Part shown: in pieces, positions 55,248-64,000 of the stretch
Numbering within the stretch: position 1 is the first letter of the stretch
Layout: the number at the start of each line of letters is the position of its first letter
NCBI RefSeq assembly: GCF_004770045.1
Contig: NZ_RQFO01000017.1
Location: 62,001 to 126,000, forward strand
From: Leptospira montravelensis
GTDB lineage: Bacteria; Spirochaetota; Leptospiria; Leptospirales; Leptospiraceae
Length of the DNA stretch: 64,000 nucleotides
Direction of reading: 5' to 3'
Program-made: the position numbers and the translations under genes
The notes under the pieces: model-generated
Told to the model about the DNA's origin: nothing
The model's database searches: none
The model's input: the letters and a program-made list of their open reading frames with translations, nothing else

Positions 55248-55323
55248 CCCCTTTTCTTTTTCCGATACTTGGGAAAGGTAAATCCCTAAATTGTTTTAGT
55301 GGATAAAGGGAGGTATACAAAAC

Positions 55324-56637
55324 ATGCGTTGGAATTTGTTAGTTACCTTCCTTTCCCTGGGTTGTTTTTTTTCCTGTAACCAGGTGAATCCTAGAGATGA
55401 GTTACTCTTTACACTCATCAGTGGACTGAATCCCATTGTTTCATCCTCCACTTCTGTTTCAGTTTCTTCCTCAGCAAAAATCAATGTATCCAGTACAAGT
55501 GTTTTACTCAAATATGGAACACCACAAAACTTTGGTATCTCACTTGTAAGACAACCAACCGCAAATGTTAACATCTCTCTCAGTTTTACTTCCTCTAAAT
55601 TACAAGTAAACTCATCAAACTCTCCACTAACAAATGTTTTAACTTTTACATCGGGCGATTATAATGTTACCAAAACCGTTAGTTTATCATCAGCGACTCA
55701 AATATTAGATTCCTCATCTCTTACCATTACAGCAACCAGCGCCGACCCATTTTATAACACGAGCGGTGCAGTCTCCATCAGTCATCAGAATATCTACATG
55801 GCCTATACAGGGAATTCGTTTATATTTCAGAATGCTGTGGCGGTACCAACTCTCACTCCTTCTATCACCTTTGTGATTACCAATTGTACGGTGACTCCTG
55901 CTCTTCCCACTGGACTAAATTTAAATGCAAGCAATTGTGTGATTTCAGGAACTCCTACGAGTGGTACACTACCGGCAACCTCTTATGCAGTGACTGCCAC
56001 AAACGGTTCTGATTCCGACACTCATAACATATCGATCCAAATAGAACCAACAGTTTATAAAGTGTTTATTACAGCAGCGACATTTAATGGAGACTTAAAA
56101 GGAGCCGCTGCTGATGGTCCAGCAGGTGCCGACTTAAAATGCAATGCGGACACAAACAAACCATCAACGGGAACTTATAAAGCAATGTTAACGACAGACG
56201 GTGGAGATCGAGTCGCCTGTACTTCTGACAATTGTAGTGGCGGCATTGGAGAAAATACATTTTGGGTTTACCAATCTGGAAGAATTTATGTTCGTGCGAG
56301 TGATTCCGCAAATTTATTCAGTCCTAATTCTGCAGGAATTTTACCAGCAGATGGTTCTGGCAATTTTACAACCAATCCTTACTATCTAAACCATTCCTTT
56401 GATTCAGGAACTACCAATAAGGAATTTTGGACTGGATTTGCCCTAACTAATTATTGGCAAACGGCAACGCAAGAACCTGAAAATACATGCAACAATTGGA
56501 CAATCAATGTAGGTCCGTCACCAACTAGCGATGGTGGGAGGGTCGGTGCCTCCAATAGTACAAATTATTCAGCCTTCCGAAACGGCAGTGGAAGAAGCTG
56601 CGCCTCCTCATACTACCTCCTTTGTGTTGAACAATAA
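55324..56637 (+). CDS. DUF1554 lipoprotein with Ig-like domain
   Basis: The 437-aa protein has a lipoprotein signal (TFLSLGCFFSC). It then has Ser/Thr-rich linker and beta-rich repeats, a putative Ig-type segment (ITNCTVTPALPTGLNLNASN, CVISGTPTSGTLP), and a C-terminal DUF1554 domain (KVFITAATFNGDLKGAAADG, then GTYKAMLTTDGG and the final SYYLLCVEQ). DUF1554 is common in Leptospira surface lipoproteins. Its job is unknown; adhesion or sugar binding is a guess. Confidence 0.8.
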   Translation: MRWNLLVTFLSLGCFFSCNQVNPRDELLFTLISGLNPIVSSSTSVSVSSSAKINVSSTSVLLKYGTPQNFGISLVRQPTANVNISLSFTSSKLQVNSSNSPLTNVLTFTSGDYNVTKTVSLSSATQILDSSSLTITATSADPFYNTSGAVSISHQNIYMAYTGNSFIFQNAVAVPTLTPSITFVITNCTVTPALPTGLNLNASNCVISGTPTSGTLPATSYAVTATNGSDSDTHNISIQIEPTVYKVFITAATFNGDLKGAAADGPAGADLKCNADTNKPSTGTYKAMLTTDGGDRVACTSDNCSGGIGENTFWVYQSGRIYVRASDSANLFSPNSAGILPADGSGNFTTNPYYLNHSFDSGTTNKEFWTGFALTNYWQTATQEPENTCNNWTINVGPSPTSDGGRVGASNSTNYSAFRNGSGRSCASSYYLLCVEQ

Positions 56638-56755
56638 AACTTCCTCATTTCGATCGATTCTTTTTCGAAATTGAGTTTAAGTCACCCAGTTCAAAAAGAT
56701 AGTACCAAACTTTTTTCACTCGCTTTCCCATAGATCTGAGTTACAATCTTTCTCC

Positions 56756-58033
56756 GTGATCCAAATCATCATCAATTCCCTTGCTGGAAAAACAGTATCC
56801 CTCACCCAAAAAACCACTGATGCCTTACTCAAAGGAGTTCAGTTCTTAGTGAAAGGAAGCCTAACGAATGCAGGCGGAGGTTTAGATTTACTATCCAATG
56901 CTTTTTTCTATAAACCGGAATGGAGAGAGGCCTTACAAAAAGCTGGTGTTCAAGTAAAGGAAACGGGTCACAAATCAAACGAAAGTTTACAGAAGACAAT
57001 CGAACAGACAAACCAAGCCTTTGACAAAGCACTCTTTAAAGTAGAACTCACGGCCAAAAAAAGTGATGATATGGTTTTTGATAACAGAATGGTCTCAAGT
57101 ATACTCGGAAGTTCTCATGATCAAAAATTCAAACTCACAAAGATAGATATGAGCTTTCGAACTATCGGAAAAGACATCACAGCAAAAGAAACAATTACAG
57201 AATATAAAAATTCCAACCAAACAAAATCCGTTCTTTTTCTTCCTGGATTGTTTACAGATGAAACAGTTTGGCAGGAACAAATCATAGAATACAAAGACAG
57301 AAAAATAACTTCCCCTGGCCTTGCTACAGAATTACAAGAACAAGGGTACTACCCATTTTATTTGAGATACAATCATGGACTCCCCATTCATGAAAATGGT
57401 AAAAAACTGATGCATCTTTTAGATGTTTTTTTTAATGAAGATCCAAACATTAAACCAGATATCATTTGTTATAGTTTGGGATGTTTAATCTTTCGTTCTT
57501 GTTTGTATCATGCAAAATTAGAAAATAAAGAATGGCTCAATCGATTTGGGAAAATTATCCTCATTGCAGCACCTAACAAAGGTTCGTATTTGGAAAAAAT
57601 AGGATTTTGGCTTGGTTTTTTATTTGAAAAAAGTCCCAATGTTGCTCTTAAAATCATTGGGATGATTGGGAATCTTCGTAGCGATGCCATAAAAGATCTA
57701 TCCTTCGGACTCATTCGCAAAGAGGAAAAAGGATGGATGGAAACCATTTCCGGTTACTTTGGAGAAACCTATTTTGGTGAATTAGATGAGATGGATGTTT
57801 ACCAAGCTTACGCACTTATGGAAGGAGTAGAAAATCCACTACAAAACTTTTTAGGTGATGGAATTGTGGAGAAAAAAAGTCTCACCTATTTAACTGATAA
57901 GGTATTTACCAAAAAACCAAATCCCTCTTTAAGAACCTTAGAGCTAATCAAACAAAATCATTTTTCTATCATTAGCGCGAGACCACTCATCCATTGGGTA
58001 AAGGAAGTTTTTGGAGTCACACCGAAACTTTGA
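56756..58033 (+). CDS. alpha/beta hydrolase, lipase-like
   Basis: The 425-aa protein (GTG start 56756) has an N-terminal helical region and then an alpha/beta hydrolase core: SVLFLPGLFTDETVW, the nucleophile elbow IICYSLGCLIFRS, IILIAAPNKGSYLEK, a GDGIVEKKSLTYLTD acid region and the final KQNHFSIISA histidine. The layout resembles PGAP1-like or triacylglycerol lipases. The elbow has Cys instead of the first Gly of GxSxG. It is convergent with the deacetylase gene. Confidence 0.75.
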   Translation: MIQIIINSLAGKTVSLTQKTTDALLKGVQFLVKGSLTNAGGGLDLLSNAFFYKPEWREALQKAGVQVKETGHKSNESLQKTIEQTNQAFDKALFKVELTAKKSDDMVFDNRMVSSILGSSHDQKFKLTKIDMSFRTIGKDITAKETITEYKNSNQTKSVLFLPGLFTDETVWQEQIIEYKDRKITSPGLATELQEQGYYPFYLRYNHGLPIHENGKKLMHLLDVFFNEDPNIKPDIICYSLGCLIFRSCLYHAKLENKEWLNRFGKIILIAAPNKGSYLEKIGFWLGFLFEKSPNVALKIIGMIGNLRSDAIKDLSFGLIRKEEKGWMETISGYFGETYFGELDEMDVYQAYALMEGVENPLQNFLGDGIVEKKSLTYLTDKVFTKKPNPSLRTLELIKQNHFSIISARPLIHWVKEVFGVTPKL

Positions 58034-58043
58034 GTTTATGATA

Positions 58044-58985
58044 TTAAGAGGTCAAGGTTTCCAAATGTAATTTCACTGATTCGGCAAGTGCCTTAAAATC
58101 ATAGCCACCTTCCAAAAAGGAAATGATTCTACCGTGTGCATAAGTATCTGCGATTTTTTGGATTTCTCTAGTAAAAGTTTCAAAGGCTGAGGTAGGTAAA
58201 TTCATTCCACCCAAGGGATCGTTTGTATGAGCATCAAATCCCGCAGATACCAAAACAAACTCTGGTTGGAATTTTTCCATTTCTCTATGAATTGAAGGAA
58301 AACTGGATAGATATTCAAATTCACTGGCGCCCCTTGCCAATGGAATATTTAAAGTGGTTCCAAACCCTTTCCCTCTTCCTCGTTCTGCCAAAGATCCTGT
58401 TCCCGGATAAAAAGGAAACTGATGGAGAGAAATAAAATATACAGAATCATCTTCGTAAAACTGGTGTTGGGTGCCGTTTCCATGATGGACATCCCAATCT
58501 AAAATCAATATCCGTTTGATTCCTTTGGACTGAAGGTATTTTGCAGTCACTGCAATATTATTAAAAATACAAAATCCCATAGCGTGATCCGATTCCGCGT
58601 GATGGCCAGGTGGACGAACGAGGGCCATTCCATTTTTCAAATTTCCGAGTAGTATTTCATCCGCTAAATACAGTCCAGCACCGACAGCCAAACTAGCTGC
58701 AGAAAAAGAATTGGGAGAAAAAACAGTATCTCCGTCCAAATATCCAGAGCCTTTTTCTTCGCAATACCTTCCCACCAAACGAATGTAATTTGGATCATGA
58801 ATCGAGGAAATGATCGATAGTGGCGCCTCCTTAAAATCTTTTTTCAAAAGAAAATTTTTAGAAGGCAAATCTGAAAGATGGTCTAAAATGGACTCCAATC
58901 TTCCATGAGTTTCGGGATGCCCTGCGCCTGTATTGTGTTTTAAAAATGTTTCATGGAAAGTAATTCCGGTTTTTAATGATTCCAC
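58044..58985 (-). CDS. histone deacetylase/acetoin-utilisation family protein
   Basis: The 313-aa zinc hydrolase has all family motifs: LVRPPGHHAESDHAMGFCIF, ILDWDVHHGNGTQHQFY with the metal Asp/His, LVSAGFDAHTNDPLGGM with the second Asp, and FLEGGYDFKAL with the tyrosine-like loop. Bacterial members deacetylate polyamines, acetoin-related or protein lysines. The substrate is unknown. Confidence 0.92.
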   Translation of the reverse strand: MESLKTGITFHETFLKHNTGAGHPETHGRLESILDHLSDLPSKNFLLKKDFKEAPLSIISSIHDPNYIRLVGRYCEEKGSGYLDGDTVFSPNSFSAASLAVGAGLYLADEILLGNLKNGMALVRPPGHHAESDHAMGFCIFNNIAVTAKYLQSKGIKRILILDWDVHHGNGTQHQFYEDDSVYFISLHQFPFYPGTGSLAERGRGKGFGTTLNIPLARGASEFEYLSSFPSIHREMEKFQPEFVLVSAGFDAHTNDPLGGMNLPTSAFETFTREIQKIADTYAHGRIISFLEGGYDFKALAESVKLHLETLTS

Positions 58986-59083
58986 TTATCCCTCAACAAT
59001 TTGTAAATTCGATTCCGTTTTATATTTTTTAAATTCCAATCATGAGTTATAAACAATTCATTGGCTAAGGAATTTAGGAAGTA

Positions 59084-59710
59084 TTATTGAAATAACATAA
59101 ACCTTTCAATAAACACAATCATCTCCACAATTTCAGCAATGATACGATCAATTTGTTTTGTAATTTGAATTTTTTCTTCTGGAGAAATGACTTTGTCCAT
59201 TCCCGCATTCCCATAAATTGCATAGAATGTTTTGATATCAGCAGAAAAGGATGTGTTAAACCATTCTTTAAAGGTTCTTTGTTTCATTTTGTATTCGGGT
59301 TTAATGGAACCTGAAAGTTCCCAGACAGATCCTTCGGTGAACCTAAGTCTAAGTTCGAACAAACCTCGATCCTTTCGGATATAGGTTTCTTCATCGACAG
59401 GTGAAAAATCAATTTTACGTAACATCACAAGAACTAATAAAATATTTTCTAAATACTCAATGAGGTTCTTTTTTTCCGAACCACTAATTTTAGAATCATC
59501 ACCTAAATGTTGTAAGTATGATTCCCCCATTCCTTGAAAGAGGCGTGAAACTTCCACCATGCGGTCTTTAAAATTTTTTGGATCCGATAATTCCTCAGGG
59601 AACCGTCCGTATGATTTCAGATTGAAGTCATTGGAAATTTCTAACATGCCCAAATTTTCTAGTCCCAGGCTAATTTCGTCAATCGATTCGATTTGAATTT
59701 TCCGAACCAA
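59084..59710 (-). CDS. hypothetical soluble helical protein
   Basis: The 208-aa protein is mainly helical and charged, begins MVRKIQIESIDEISLGLENL, and ends with a hydrophobic helix IIAEIVEMIVFIERFMLFQ. No signal, domain or catalytic motif is recognised. It is divergent from the DUF4015-like lipoprotein gene, with 23 bases between the starts. Normal codon make-up and length support a real gene. Confidence 0.7.
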   Translation of the reverse strand: MVRKIQIESIDEISLGLENLGMLEISNDFNLKSYGRFPEELSDPKNFKDRMVEVSRLFQGMGESYLQHLGDDSKISGSEKKNLIEYLENILLVLVMLRKIDFSPVDEETYIRKDRGLFELRLRFTEGSVWELSGSIKPEYKMKQRTFKEWFNTSFSADIKTFYAIYGNAGMDKVISPEEKIQITKQIDRIIAEIVEMIVFIERFMLFQ

Positions 59711-59733
59711 ATGAAATTCTTGTCAATACCACC

Positions 59734-60690
59734 ATGAAACAATACATTTCACTGCTCATCTTACTATTTTTTATATCCTGCCAGTCAGCATCCAAAACTG
59801 AAAGACGACAGAATTCAGATTCCTCAGGTATCAGTCCTGATTTTATTGAAGGACTTTACATCAATACCAAAACCATCCGTGATAAAAAACGGTGGAGCCA
59901 AATATTCCAAGGAATGAAAGAAGCTGGTATGAACACTGCAGTTGTGGATATGCAACCCTATCCACCTACTCCAGAACAAGTCGCAGAAGCAAAAGCACTT
60001 GGATTTTATATGGTAGCTCGAGTGGTTAACTTTGAAGGTGGTTTAATTGAAAAATCTCCCAACGCAAACCTAATGGCTTCGATCCAGAAGTCGATTCGCA
60101 AAGCTTGTGAATTGGGTTTCCCCGAAATCCAACTGGATTATATTCGATACGCTGACGGCGGAACCAACTTCAGTATGAGTTATGAAAAACGATATGAATC
60201 TATTCTTGGAATCATCAAAGAACATAAAGAAAAAACCAAAGATAGTTGTTCTAAAGATACACGTTGGACCGCCGATGTATTTGGACGTGTACCTTTTATA
60301 GAAAACGATGTGATTGGCCAAAAGGTAGAACCCTTCAGTGAAGAACTGAATGGACTTTATCCCATGTTATACCCATCCCATTTTTATGGTTTAACCAAAA
60401 GGGTAGCAGACCCTTATGGAACTATCAAAGACGGACTCGATCTCACAGTCAAACGTGCCAAACAAGGAACCAAGGCCATCGCGTGGGTACAAGGATTCAA
60501 TATGATGGTTGGTCCAAGTAAATTAAGTTATACCGACTATATCAAGGTGCAAATGCAAGGTGCAAAAGATTCACTAGGTCATGGATTTATTGTTTGGAAC
60601 GCAGGAAATGATTACTTTGAAACAATGAAAGCTTATGAAAAATACAAGTCGGAGCCAACTCCAAACAACCAACAAATCACCAAAAACTAA
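59734..60690 (+). CDS. DUF4015-like putative glycoside hydrolase lipoprotein
   Basis: The 318-aa protein has a lipoprotein signal (LLILLFFISC) and a TIM-barrel-like body: GISPDFIEGLYINTKTIRDK, AVVDMQPYPPT, GFPEIQLDYIRYADGG and TDYIKVQMQGAKDSLGHGFI. These match the DUF4015/GH13-like putative glycosyl hydrolase group, where the DYIRYAD block holds the acidic active-site residues. It is probably periplasmic or surface-bound; the sugar target is unknown. It converges with the foldase gene. Confidence 0.75.
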   Translation: MKQYISLLILLFFISCQSASKTERRQNSDSSGISPDFIEGLYINTKTIRDKKRWSQIFQGMKEAGMNTAVVDMQPYPPTPEQVAEAKALGFYMVARVVNFEGGLIEKSPNANLMASIQKSIRKACELGFPEIQLDYIRYADGGTNFSMSYEKRYESILGIIKEHKEKTKDSCSKDTRWTADVFGRVPFIENDVIGQKVEPFSEELNGLYPMLYPSHFYGLTKRVADPYGTIKDGLDLTVKRAKQGTKAIAWVQGFNMMVGPSKLSYTDYIKVQMQGAKDSLGHGFIVWNAGNDYFETMKAYEKYKSEPTPNNQQITKN

Positions 60691-60720
60691 AAATCAACTT
60701 TTAGGTTTTGGTGCCATTGA

Positions 60721-60744
60721 AAGCGGGATTTTACTTTCCCGCTT
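60721..60744. terminator. possible terminator at converging gene ends
   Basis: AAGCGGGA (60721-60728) and TCCCGCTT (60737-60744) form an 8-bp stem with a T-rich loop. It overlaps the last codons of the leftward foldase gene and follows the stop of the rightward lipoprotein gene by about 30 bases. The T tract after the stem is short. Confidence 0.4.
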
Positions 60745-61753
60745 CCTCAATATTTTTACGCCTGATATAAGCATCCGCTTCTTCTTCCGAACCAAGAAAT
60801 TGAATCCTTAATTCTTTTAGTTTCTTTTCTTTTTCGCTAGCAGAAAGATTTGGATTCTCTTTTAAAAATTCTTTTTCTTTAGATTCATACTTTGCGATGG
60901 ATTCAAAAAATTTTGTTTCTTTGGCTCTTTCCTCTGACAAACTTGCAGCACGTTCCTTTCCAAAGTATTTGGTTTCAATTTTGTTCAGATATTTTTCTTT
61001 TTCTTTGGGATCGGTAATGGCACTGAGCTCTTTATCTCGAAGACTCATTTCCAACTGATAATGGTCATATTTATCTTCTCTGGAAACTAAGGAATCGTAA
61101 TAGGCACCATAGGTTTTTCGTTTTAAATCTTCATATTGTTTTACTCGTTGTTCTGCAGGAAGGTTTGCCGATTGTTTGATAAAGTTTTGTGTACCTTCTA
61201 AAAAAGAAACTTGAGATTCTTCCATTCCAAATACTAAATCTGCTTTATCACCAAGCACATCTCTACGTTTGGATTTGATTTTTTCATACAATTCCACAAA
61301 CGATAAATCCGTTGGTTGTTCCCACTTTCTATATTCTTCTTCATACCGAAAGTAAGAAGAAAAGAGATCTTTTACTTTTTCTTTATCAGGTGACTCATAT
61401 TCCGAATCAATATAAGCAAGGATGGTCGCATTACATTGGTCTGGAGTGTATTCAGGTTTACATTTACGACGTAAGGCCCAAACCTCCCAGACAAAGTTGA
61501 CTTTACCTGTTCTCAAATCTTCTAATAACTCTAAATAAGGTTTGGTTCGGTCCTCTTTAAAAGGTGAAATTGCCTCGTCCCAAAATCCTTCCCCTGTTCC
61601 CAGAGGTGAAATTCGATCCATAGCCATTTGTTCTTCTGGAGTGAATGATTGTTTGGAAGAGTTTGTGTTTTCGTCTTTTTTTAAAAAATAAAGTAAACCC
61701 AAAAAAAATATAAGGAAGATAACTACTATGATAATAATTTTTTTAAAATCCAT
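60731..61753 (-). CDS. lipase-specific foldase (lipase chaperone) homologue
   Basis: The 340-aa protein has one N-terminal anchor helix (IIIIVVIFLIFFLGLLYFLK) and a long, highly charged helical periplasmic part. The stretch LFSSYFRYEEEYRKW, then KSKRRDVLGDKADLVFGMEE, SQVSFL and LPAEQRVKQYEDL follows the plan of Lif/LipB lipase chaperones (Y..Y...L, REK..G...A..FG.E...). The usual N-terminal RxxFDY(F/C)LSA folding motif is not recognisable. It follows the lipase gene in the same direction but a strong terminator lies between them. Role: folding of the secreted lipase in the periplasm. Confidence 0.65.
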   Translation of the reverse strand: MDFKKIIIIVVIFLIFFLGLLYFLKKDENTNSSKQSFTPEEQMAMDRISPLGTGEGFWDEAISPFKEDRTKPYLELLEDLRTGKVNFVWEVWALRRKCKPEYTPDQCNATILAYIDSEYESPDKEKVKDLFSSYFRYEEEYRKWEQPTDLSFVELYEKIKSKRRDVLGDKADLVFGMEESQVSFLEGTQNFIKQSANLPAEQRVKQYEDLKRKTYGAYYDSLVSREDKYDHYQLEMSLRDKELSAITDPKEKEKYLNKIETKYFGKERAASLSEERAKETKFFESIAKYESKEKEFLKENPNLSASEKEKKLKELRIQFLGSEEEADAYIRRKNIEEAGK

Positions 61754-61803
61754 TCTGACTGTGTTAGAACCTAATGAGGAGTTTTGAAATTGATTCGAAA
61801 TAA

Positions 61804-61830
61804 AAAAGCCGGACTTGGTATCCGGCTTTT
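61804..61830. terminator. strong intrinsic terminator after the lipase gene
   Basis: AAAAGCCGGA (61804-61813) and TCCGGCTTTT (61821-61830) form a perfect 10-bp stem with a 7-base loop. In the leftward direction it lies 10 bases after the lipase stop and about 50 bases before the foldase ATG (61753), with a T-rich flank, so most lipase transcripts should stop here. Confidence 0.85.
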
Positions 61831-61840
61831 GATTATGGTT

Positions 61841-62752
61841 TTATAAACCAGCTTTTGCGTTCTTTGCGATGTTTAGATAATAACCTTGCACATCAAAATA
61901 GTTTTGTCCACTCCAAGCCAAATTGGTTGCTTGTAAATGGTCAATACCAGTTGCAAACCAATAAGAAGACGGAGTTCCTTTCCATGCACCCCATTTTTGG
62001 GAATTCAATGGAACCACGCCATCATTACCACCACCTAAACCATAATACAATCCGCCTGCCCAAGTAATTGGGTGTGTGAGTGCCATAATAGGGTGTTGGA
62101 TGAGGTCGGCCCAAGCCATTTCACTTCCATAAGAGTAGTACTTGATTCCCGATTTGTTAGGAGAATTTGTATTAAAAGTCTTCACATAACTTACAGTAAG
62201 CGATTTTCCCATTGCAATTACATCTTGTGGGCGTCCATCACGGTAAACTAGTTTTGCAAGTAAACTTAGTGCCGAATTTGCGAAAGGTTGTAACCAACCT
62301 GGGATGGCAGCAAGAACGATATCAGCCATAGGAGCCCCTTGGTGGAGGGAATTGATAGTTGTAACTGTTTGTGTTTTTCCGTTAAATCCGAGATTGGAAA
62401 CCATATAACGAATGACAAGTCCCCCTTGGCTATGGCCCATCAAATGCACCTTAGAACAACCGTTTGCTGTCATCCATGTAGATACTGCCGATTGGATTTG
62501 GCTTGCACGAGTAGGAATAGAATTTGTAGCAGAACTTCCTGGCGTTGTTACTTTTGCTCCTTGGCTACGAAGGTAACCATCGAGTCCTCCCCAATACTTT
62601 ACGAGTCCACCGGCAAGACCTTGGGTGTCGTCAAAACCAAGGATTCCATGAACCAGTGCGATACACTGACCATCTAATGGACCGGCAAACAGACCGGAGG
62701 TGGGGACGGAGAGGAGGGTTGCGAAAACCCCAATCATAATTTTCTTTTTCAT
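61841..62752 (-). CDS. secreted triacylglycerol lipase
   Basis: The 303-aa protein has a signal peptide (MKKKIMIGVFATLLSVPTSG, cleaved at LFAG). Its alpha/beta hydrolase core is close to Pseudomonas/Burkholderia family I lipases: ALVHGILGFD with the oxyanion region, Ser108 in HLMGHSQGGLVIRYM, the acid in GGGNDGVVPLNSQ, and the histidine in GIDHLQATN. Lipases of this family need a dedicated foldase, and a foldase homologue lies next door. A TTGACT (62812-62807) and TTCTAT (62788-62783) pair, spaced 18 bases, is a possible promoter. Confidence 0.88.
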   Translation of the reverse strand: MKKKIMIGVFATLLSVPTSGLFAGPLDGQCIALVHGILGFDDTQGLAGGLVKYWGGLDGYLRSQGAKVTTPGSSATNSIPTRASQIQSAVSTWMTANGCSKVHLMGHSQGGLVIRYMVSNLGFNGKTQTVTTINSLHQGAPMADIVLAAIPGWLQPFANSALSLLAKLVYRDGRPQDVIAMGKSLTVSYVKTFNTNSPNKSGIKYYSYGSEMAWADLIQHPIMALTHPITWAGGLYYGLGGGNDGVVPLNSQKWGAWKGTPSSYWFATGIDHLQATNLAWSGQNYFDVQGYYLNIAKNAKAGL

Positions 62753-62908
62753 ATTTCACCTGAACTTTCTTTGTTTTTTACAATAGAAGCCCAGAAGAAT
62801 GACATCAGTCAATTACTTATGGCAAAATCAGGTCAAATGTTTCAGAACAATGTTCCTAGCTAACGCTGTCTGTTAATGGATTACGAAGGACCAACTGTAG
62901 GCTTAACC

Positions 62909-64000
62909 CTAAAAACCTAACTCTTGTAAGTGTTTAACGGGAGTAAGTTCTAAAGAAGGAAAAAGACCATCCACTTCTTTAAAATTTCCCTGTGGGATAT
63001 AGACCTTAGAAATTCCGATACCAGCCAGTTCTTTGAGTCGCAGACTAACCTGGCCGACACTCCTTACTTCTCCCGAAAGTCCCACTTCTCCAAGAAATCC
63101 CATTTCTCTGGAAACTGGTTTGTCTTTAAAAGAAGATGCAATGGAGGCAGCAATCGCTAAGTCAAGACTTGGTTCATCAATGCTAAGTCCACCTGCGAGA
63201 TTACTAAAAATATCAGACTCGGATAATGGGAATCCCAAATATTTTTCAAGAACCGCTGAGAGTAAAATCACACGACGGTTGTCAAGGCCCTCAGCCATTC
63301 GCCTGGCTTGTCCATAAGAAGATTTGGTTACTAACGCCTGTACTTCGACACTAATTGCACGAGATCCTTCCATCACAGAAGATAAAACGCTACCTGACCT
63401 TTCTTCTGACTCGGGGGAAATGAACAAACGATGACGGTCGAGTACTTGTTTGAGTCCACCCGATACCATTTCAAAAATGGCAGTATCCCCAACCGCACCA
63501 AATCTGTTTTTGACAGCACGAAGGATGCGGTAATAGTTAAACCGGTCCCCTTCAAAATACAAAACCGTATCTACCAAATGTTCTAAAACCTTAGGGCCAG
63601 CAATTTGACCCTCTTTGGTAATATGACCAATCAGAAAAATAGGAACTGACGTACGTTTGGCGGTTTCTAAAAAGATTTGTGAAGACTCTCTCAGTTGAGT
63701 GATGGTACCTGCTTGGTTCACTAAACTTTCTTTGAGAATGGTTTGGATGGAATCAATAAAAACTACTTTAGGATGTAAATCAGAAATCATTTGTGAAATA
63801 TTTTCTGCATACACTTCTGAAGATAAGAGAATATTTTCTGAGGTAACTCCCATTCGTTTGGCGCGTAGGCCAATTTGTGAAGCAGACTCTTCACCAGAAA
63901 TATATAAAACCTTTCCTTCCTCTGCAATGTTTTTGGCTATTTCGAGAACGAGAGTGGATTTACCAACCCCCGGCTCACCACCAACTAACACCAAACTACC
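62909..64000 (-). CDS. radA: DNA repair protein RadA (5' part missing)
   Basis: The frame is open to the right edge of the window, so the N-terminal zinc finger is not visible. The RecA-like ATPase shows Walker A VLVGGEPGVGKSTLVLEIAK, Walker B VVFIDSIQTI and the RadA-specific KNRFG motif in ILRAVKNRFGAVGD. The C-terminal Lon-protease-like domain has GGLSIDEPSLDLAIAASIAS and FLGEVGLSGEVRSVGQ. RadA acts in recombination repair as a branch-migration helicase. The visible part is 363 residues. Confidence 0.95.
   Translation of the reverse strand, partial: GSLVLVGGEPGVGKSTLVLEIAKNIAEEGKVLYISGEESASQIGLRAKRMGVTSENILLSSEVYAENISQMISDLHPKVVFIDSIQTILKESLVNQAGTITQLRESSQIFLETAKRTSVPIFLIGHITKEGQIAGPKVLEHLVDTVLYFEGDRFNYYRILRAVKNRFGAVGDTAIFEMVSGGLKQVLDRHRLFISPESEERSGSVLSSVMEGSRAISVEVQALVTKSSYGQARRMAEGLDNRRVILLSAVLEKYLGFPLSESDIFSNLAGGLSIDEPSLDLAIAASIASSFKDKPVSREMGFLGEVGLSGEVRSVGQVSLRLKELAGIGISKVYIPQGNFKEVDGLFPSLELTPVKHLQELGF

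Noticed and set aside
55296..55574. Leftward 92-aa ORF opposite the DUF1554 lipoprotein start
   Set aside because: It is antisense to a clear lipoprotein signal and its sequence mirrors the Ser-rich linker.

Overview
The window looks like chromosome from a saprophytic-type Leptospira (spirochaete). The clearest marker is a homologue of the Leptospira porin OmpL1. Supporting signs are lipoproteins with short, loose spirochaetal lipoboxes, a DUF1554 lipoprotein, a DUF1574-like/MBOAT pair, an AT-rich base composition, and frequent TTG/GTG starts. Species cannot be fixed from the sequence alone. I see no rRNA, tRNA, CRISPR array, prophage or insertion sequence.

Layout, 0-25 kb. The window opens inside an S1-domain RNA-binding protein, followed by a secreted amidohydrolase-like protein that lacks the usual metal motif, a stand-alone HATPase protein and a glycosyltransferase. 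A rightward housekeeping run follows: aroE, folC, a TetR regulator, trpF and mutS. Next come leftward serB, a GDSL lipoprotein, a 59-aa gene, an MFS transporter and the biotin genes bioD-bioA-bioB. After these lie a cNMP-binding protein, an AI-2E family permease, two EamA transporters, a divergent RlmL-like methyltransferase relative, ung, a pterin carbinolamine dehydratase, ompL1 and carA.

Layout, 25-40 kb. A long leftward block starts with the complete F-type ATP synthase operon (atpI-B-E-F-H-A-G-D-C). It continues with almost no gaps into a small SLBB protein, a very acidic repeat protein, a GAF/degenerate-GGDEF protein, an MBOAT acyltransferase and its SGNH-like partner.

Layout, 40-48 kb. 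A small accessory segment (lectin-like lipoprotein, ohrR, gpx) lies between two copies of a GC-rich intergenic repeat. It is followed by the nitrogen pair amtB-glnK and by ilvB. In front of ilvB lies what reads as a branched-chain amino acid leader peptide (leucines, then six consecutive valine codons, then isoleucine) with two competing hairpins. Upstream are atpZ and lepB.

Layout, 48-64 kb. This part holds an aldolase-like protein and a DUF2079 membrane protein, a vapBC-type toxin-antitoxin module with an operator on its promoter, an MBL-fold hydrolase, a double-hotdog MaoC dehydratase and a GapN-like aldehyde dehydrogenase lacking the usual catalytic glutamate. Then follow a DUF1554 lipoprotein, an alpha/beta hydrolase, a histone-deacetylase-family protein, a DUF4015-like lipoprotein, a secreted lipase with a lipase-foldase homologue, and radA running off the right edge.

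I did not find one large undescribed system. The strongest leads are the ilv leader/attenuator, the acidic repeat protein plus GAF protein attached to the ATP synthase operon, the enzyme homologues with missing catalytic residues, and the lipase/foldase pair split by a terminator.
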